Assembly: GCF_008369915.1 (NCBI RefSeq)
Contig: NZ_VSRN01000001.1
Location: 5,948,501-6,012,500, forward strand
Source: Dyadobacter sp. UC 10
GTDB lineage: Bacteria > Bacteroidota > Bacteroidia > Cytophagales > Spirosomataceae
Length of the DNA stretch: 64,000 bases
Direction of reading: 5' to 3'
In this document: positions 61,691 through 64,000 of the stretch, piece by piece
Layout of the letters: each line of letters begins with the position of its first letter
How positions within the stretch are numbered: the first letter of the stretch is position 1
Program-made: the position numbers and the translations under genes
Notes under the pieces: generated by a model
Told to the model about the DNA's origin: nothing
The model's input: the letters and a program-made list of their open reading frames with translations, nothing else
Database searches by the model: none

Positions 61691-62323
61691 TCAATTTGAT
61701 GACGATTTGATGCAAATGCAGTCGGATTTACAGGATGCATAGTAACCGGTTGTGCAGGATACGCTGCAGCAAGTGTTTGAGCATGAAACTGCACCAGGCC
61801 CACCCGAGGTCGCACATGTTGGAACCAGATCAGCACCACCTTTTTTATTGTCGTGGTTACCGTACACTGCAATTCCAACCGATTCTACTGCATTTGAGGA
61901 TAGATAGTTTTCGGGTAGCTTAGCCTTCATTTCATTAAAGATGTCATTCCTCACCACAAATTCGGTCTTTTTGCCAGAAACGGGATCGTTTATAATGAGC
62001 GCAGAGCGTAAAAACAAAACCTCATATTTTCCTGATTTCAGAACGGGAGCATCCGTGCCGCCGGCGAAATAGAGCCTGATTTCATACGGATTGATACTTG
62101 AATCGTGAAGCTTGATGATAAGCTGCTTTTGATCGCCGCCAGGCGCGTTAATAACATCCACTTTGCCAACCTTGCTATAAAAACCTTGATTTTGAGTTGC
62201 CAAATTTGGCGCATCTTGTAAGAAGACTTGTTTGGATACGTTACCGTCGGACTTTTCGCAGGAAAAGAAGCACACTACCGCCGCAATAAAACACAGTGTG
62301 ACAAAAAGAAAAGTTTTTTTCAT
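61691..62323 (-). CDS. Lipoprotein with cysteine-rich C-terminal tail
   Basis: The 210-residue product has a lipoprotein signal with Cys in CFFSCEKS. The middle domain (about 50-165) is of unrecognised alpha/beta type. The last ~40 residues carry ten cysteines: CATSGG, then SCSNTCCSVSCTTGYYASC, then CKSDCICI-like spacing, given in pieces. From memory, similar GGPG...CS..GYYAC tails occur on small secreted Bacteroidota proteins; the function is unknown, and a metal site, disulfide knot or modification target are all possible. It ends at its own terminator. Confidence 0.7.
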   Translation of the reverse strand: MKKTFLFVTLCFIAAVVCFFSCEKSDGNVSKQVFLQDAPNLATQNQGFYSKVGKVDVINAPGGDQKQLIIKLHDSSINPYEIRLYFAGGTDAPVLKSGKYEVLFLRSALIINDPVSGKKTEFVVRNDIFNEMKAKLPENYLSSNAVESVGIAVYGNHDNKKGGADLVPTCATSGGPGAVSCSNTCCSVSCTTGYYASCKSDCICIKSSSN

Positions 62324-62388
62324 GACTTCTGTTTGTTTAAAGTTCTTTGCAAAGCTATATCAATGTTAACAGCTTGTAAATCCCTCCT

Positions 62389-62610
62389 TTAGGGGGATTT
62401 TTCATTTGATTCGGCTAACTTCTTGATGTACATAATCGCAAAAACTGATAGTGACGTGAGGGTATCACCACTTCTCTGTGCTTTGACACGAATGTTTTTC
62501 CGATGACTTTTAATCGTCTCAGTTGTTCTGCACAGCTGCTGCGCGATCGCTTCTGTGCCGTATCCTTCGGCGATCAGGTTTAAAACTTCGAGCTCTCTCT
62601 TTGTAAACAT
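62389..62610 (-). CDS. Stand-alone LuxR-type DNA-binding protein, 73 residues
   Basis: The product is only a GerE/LuxR C-terminal helix-turn-helix: FTKRELEVLNLIAEG, then GTEAIAQQLCRTTETIKSH, then a helix IMYIKKLAE. It lacks any receiver or ligand-binding domain, so it is either a solo regulator or a truncated gene; the intact start and full HTH favour a solo. A run of nine Gs lies about 50 bp upstream of its start. It is close to the Cys-rich lipoprotein gene downstream. Confidence 0.8.
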   Translation of the reverse strand: MFTKRELEVLNLIAEGYGTEAIAQQLCRTTETIKSHRKNIRVKAQRSGDTLTSLSVFAIMYIKKLAESNEKSP

Positions 62611-63309
62611 AATGTTGATGAATTTGCCCGACGAATACTAGTGAAAATAAATTCATTTAGGGGGGGGGTGTTTTTTAACCGGCTAGTATGAATTATTCTG
62701 TTGAAAATCAGATCATTTGGGAGGCTTGTGCCAACAAAATAAGCGGAACCTAATTCCTGCCTGGAAAATCTTACAAATGTTTAATGAGATTTAAATTTAT
62801 ATCGAGGAAGTGTGCAACCCCGGCTGACCGGCAGCTTGGGATAGTGTATTAGCGTACCTAGCAGAAAAGTAATATGCGCGGCCCGCTCCCGATTCTTCAT
62901 TGAGACAACTTCGGCTCCAATTATTTTAGTTCTTTATACAGAAAATAGCAATCTGAATGCAACTTCTTGTAAGGTGCTTGATTAGAAGAACATGTGAGCT
63001 GAGGTAGGCGCATTTTCTTTTAAAAAAAATTCTTAAATTTAATGCAATCCCCCCTTCATCAGGCAACAATGATAATGTGCCGAAAGTCGAAGAGCGGTTA
63101 CTCTCCTAACTGTTTATTGTTCAATACAGATTTTTTCTATCTCAGTCTTTCAATATCTCTGAGCCACATTGGCGATGGTTGATTTGTTCATAGTAAGTTA
63201 ATAAATACTTAACACATATCGGTTTCCAATCCCGCATGTTTGTATTTTGAAATAACGGTCTCAGTGCCAAGGTCTTTTCTTAATAATAACAATTAAAACG
63301 TTTCTGCAC
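62611..63309. other. Non-coding region of about 700 bp with a G9 run
   Basis: I found no credible ORF; the longest open frames are about 20 codons. It carries a run of nine Gs at 62660-62668, just upstream of the minus-strand LuxR-type gene, and C-rich and A-rich tracts near 63020-63055. It must contain the promoter of the plus-strand receptor gene at 63310, but I did not identify a clear -7 element. Confidence 0.6.
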
Positions 63310-64000
63310 ATGATTGAACATTTCTACTTTCTCTTGCGGCCTGGTTTCTTGGGACGAAGCAGGCAAGCCATTCTCCTCACCGCTTTTCTCCTGTTTTCGC
63401 AGGCAGTTGTTGCACAGACGGATGTGACCGGAAAGGTGACTTCGAAGGAGGACAACGTCCCGATTCCGGGCGTCAGCATTGTGCTGAAAGGAACAACGAT
63501 AGGTACCATTACCGATGCTGAGGGAAATTACAAAATAGACGTGCGGGGCAATGCTCCGGTGTTGACTTTCTCATTCCTGGGGTTTGCTTCTCAGGAAGTT
63601 AGTGTAAATGGGCGCAGCAGTGTGGATGTTGTGATGTCTACCGACCTGCGCCAGCTAAACGAGGTTGTGGTTACTGCCCTTGGTATTAAAAAGGACATCA
63701 GAAGGATCGGTGTAGCGATTCAGACTGTCGAAGGCGCATCGATCGTCAAGGCGCGGGAGCCTAATGCAATCAATGCACTGGCCGGTAAAGTAGCTGGCCT
63801 TACAGTTGGGATACAGCCCGAATTGCTACGCAAACCGAACATCCAGCTCAGAGGTAATTCAGATATTCTGTTTGTTGTGGACGGTGTACCTGTCAATTCC
63901 GATACCTGGAATGTCAGCCCGGACGATATCGACACTTATTCCGTATTAAAAGGAGCATCTGCTTCCGCACTGTATGGTTTTCGCGGGAAAAATGGTGCGA
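63310..64000 (+). CDS. SusC-type TonB-dependent receptor, N-terminal part (runs off the window)
   Basis: ATG 63310 opens a frame that has no stop before base 64000 (230 codons). It has a signal segment (about 1-36, ending VVAQT), then the CarboxypepD_reg-like domain (VTGKVTSKEDNVPIPGVSIV, IGTITDAEGNYKID), then the plug start (LNEVVVTALGIKKDIRRIG and VVDGVPVNSD). Unlike the receptor at 52083, it lacks an STN domain, so it is not expected to signal through FecR. The SusD partner is presumably beyond the window. Confidence 0.92.
   Translation, partial: MIEHFYFLLRPGFLGRSRQAILLTAFLLFSQAVVAQTDVTGKVTSKEDNVPIPGVSIVLKGTTIGTITDAEGNYKIDVRGNAPVLTFSFLGFASQEVSVNGRSSVDVVMSTDLRQLNEVVVTALGIKKDIRRIGVAIQTVEGASIVKAREPNAINALAGKVAGLTVGIQPELLRKPNIQLRGNSDILFVVDGVPVNSDTWNVSPDDIDTYSVLKGASASALYGFRGKNGA

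Overview
The window reads as chromosome of a Bacteroidota member of the order Cytophagales, most like Dyadobacter or a close Spirosomataceae relative. This rests on SusC/SusD receptor genes with a FecI-type sigma factor and FecR, on TAnnTTTG -7 promoter elements, on stand-alone DUF4097 and STN-domain proteins, and on the gene families present. The genus is inference. I recognised no rRNA, tRNA, CRISPR array, insertion sequence or phage gene.

Layout. 1-11.2 kb is mostly housekeeping: the 3' part of nspC, a secreted PIG-L deacetylase, pyrG, yidC, a TPR plus periplasmic-binding-fold protein, hemL, a glycosyltransferase, a methyltransferase, a small membrane protein and a 50-residue conserved basic protein at 11034-11186. 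11.3-17 kb is a histidine operon (hisS-hisG-hisD-hisC) with a DUF2384 antitoxin/RES toxin pair between hisD and hisC, preceded by a 13-bp inverted repeat. 17.0-21 kb holds a barrel-like outer-membrane protein and an AddA-like helicase whose nuclease site looks degenerate. 21-28 kb is a four-gene signalling operon: CHASE3/GAF hybrid kinase, CheR, receiver-less CheB and a second hybrid kinase, with no chemoreceptor or CheA. A Gly-rich lipoprotein and a ClC chloride transporter follow.

31-38 kb carries a MarR regulator under a 15-bp inverted-repeat operator, a minus-strand ECF sigma/anti-sigma/DUF4097/DUF4097 operon, a DUF2383 stress protein, a MacB/FtsX-type permease and a Crp/Fnr regulator. 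38.6-40.8 kb has a membrane hydrolase-like protein, a small two-gene unit whose first gene has an in-frame amber codon, and an NAD(P)-binding protein. 40.9-47.5 kb is a likely cyclic-nucleotide signalling locus: sensor kinase, receiver, receiver-adenylate cyclase and HD hydrolase. It runs tail to tail with a 1082-residue protein joining an Npt-like transporter fold, HEAT repeats and an intact cyclic-nucleotide-binding domain. I consider this the best candidate for an undescribed system.

47.7-61.5 kb is a minus-strand nutrient-acquisition region: FecI-like sigma, FecR, SusC with STN domain, SusD, an exported RraA-type aldolase and a Tat-exported enolase-superfamily enzyme, then a beta-propeller/azurin fusion and a DUF1080-like protein. 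Two intergenic tandem repeat blocks (heptads at 49222-49426, octads at 51930-52025) interrupt it. The end has a cysteine-rich lipoprotein, a 73-residue LuxR-type regulator, a ~700-bp non-coding stretch with a G9 run, and the 5' part of a second SusC-type receptor that leaves the window.
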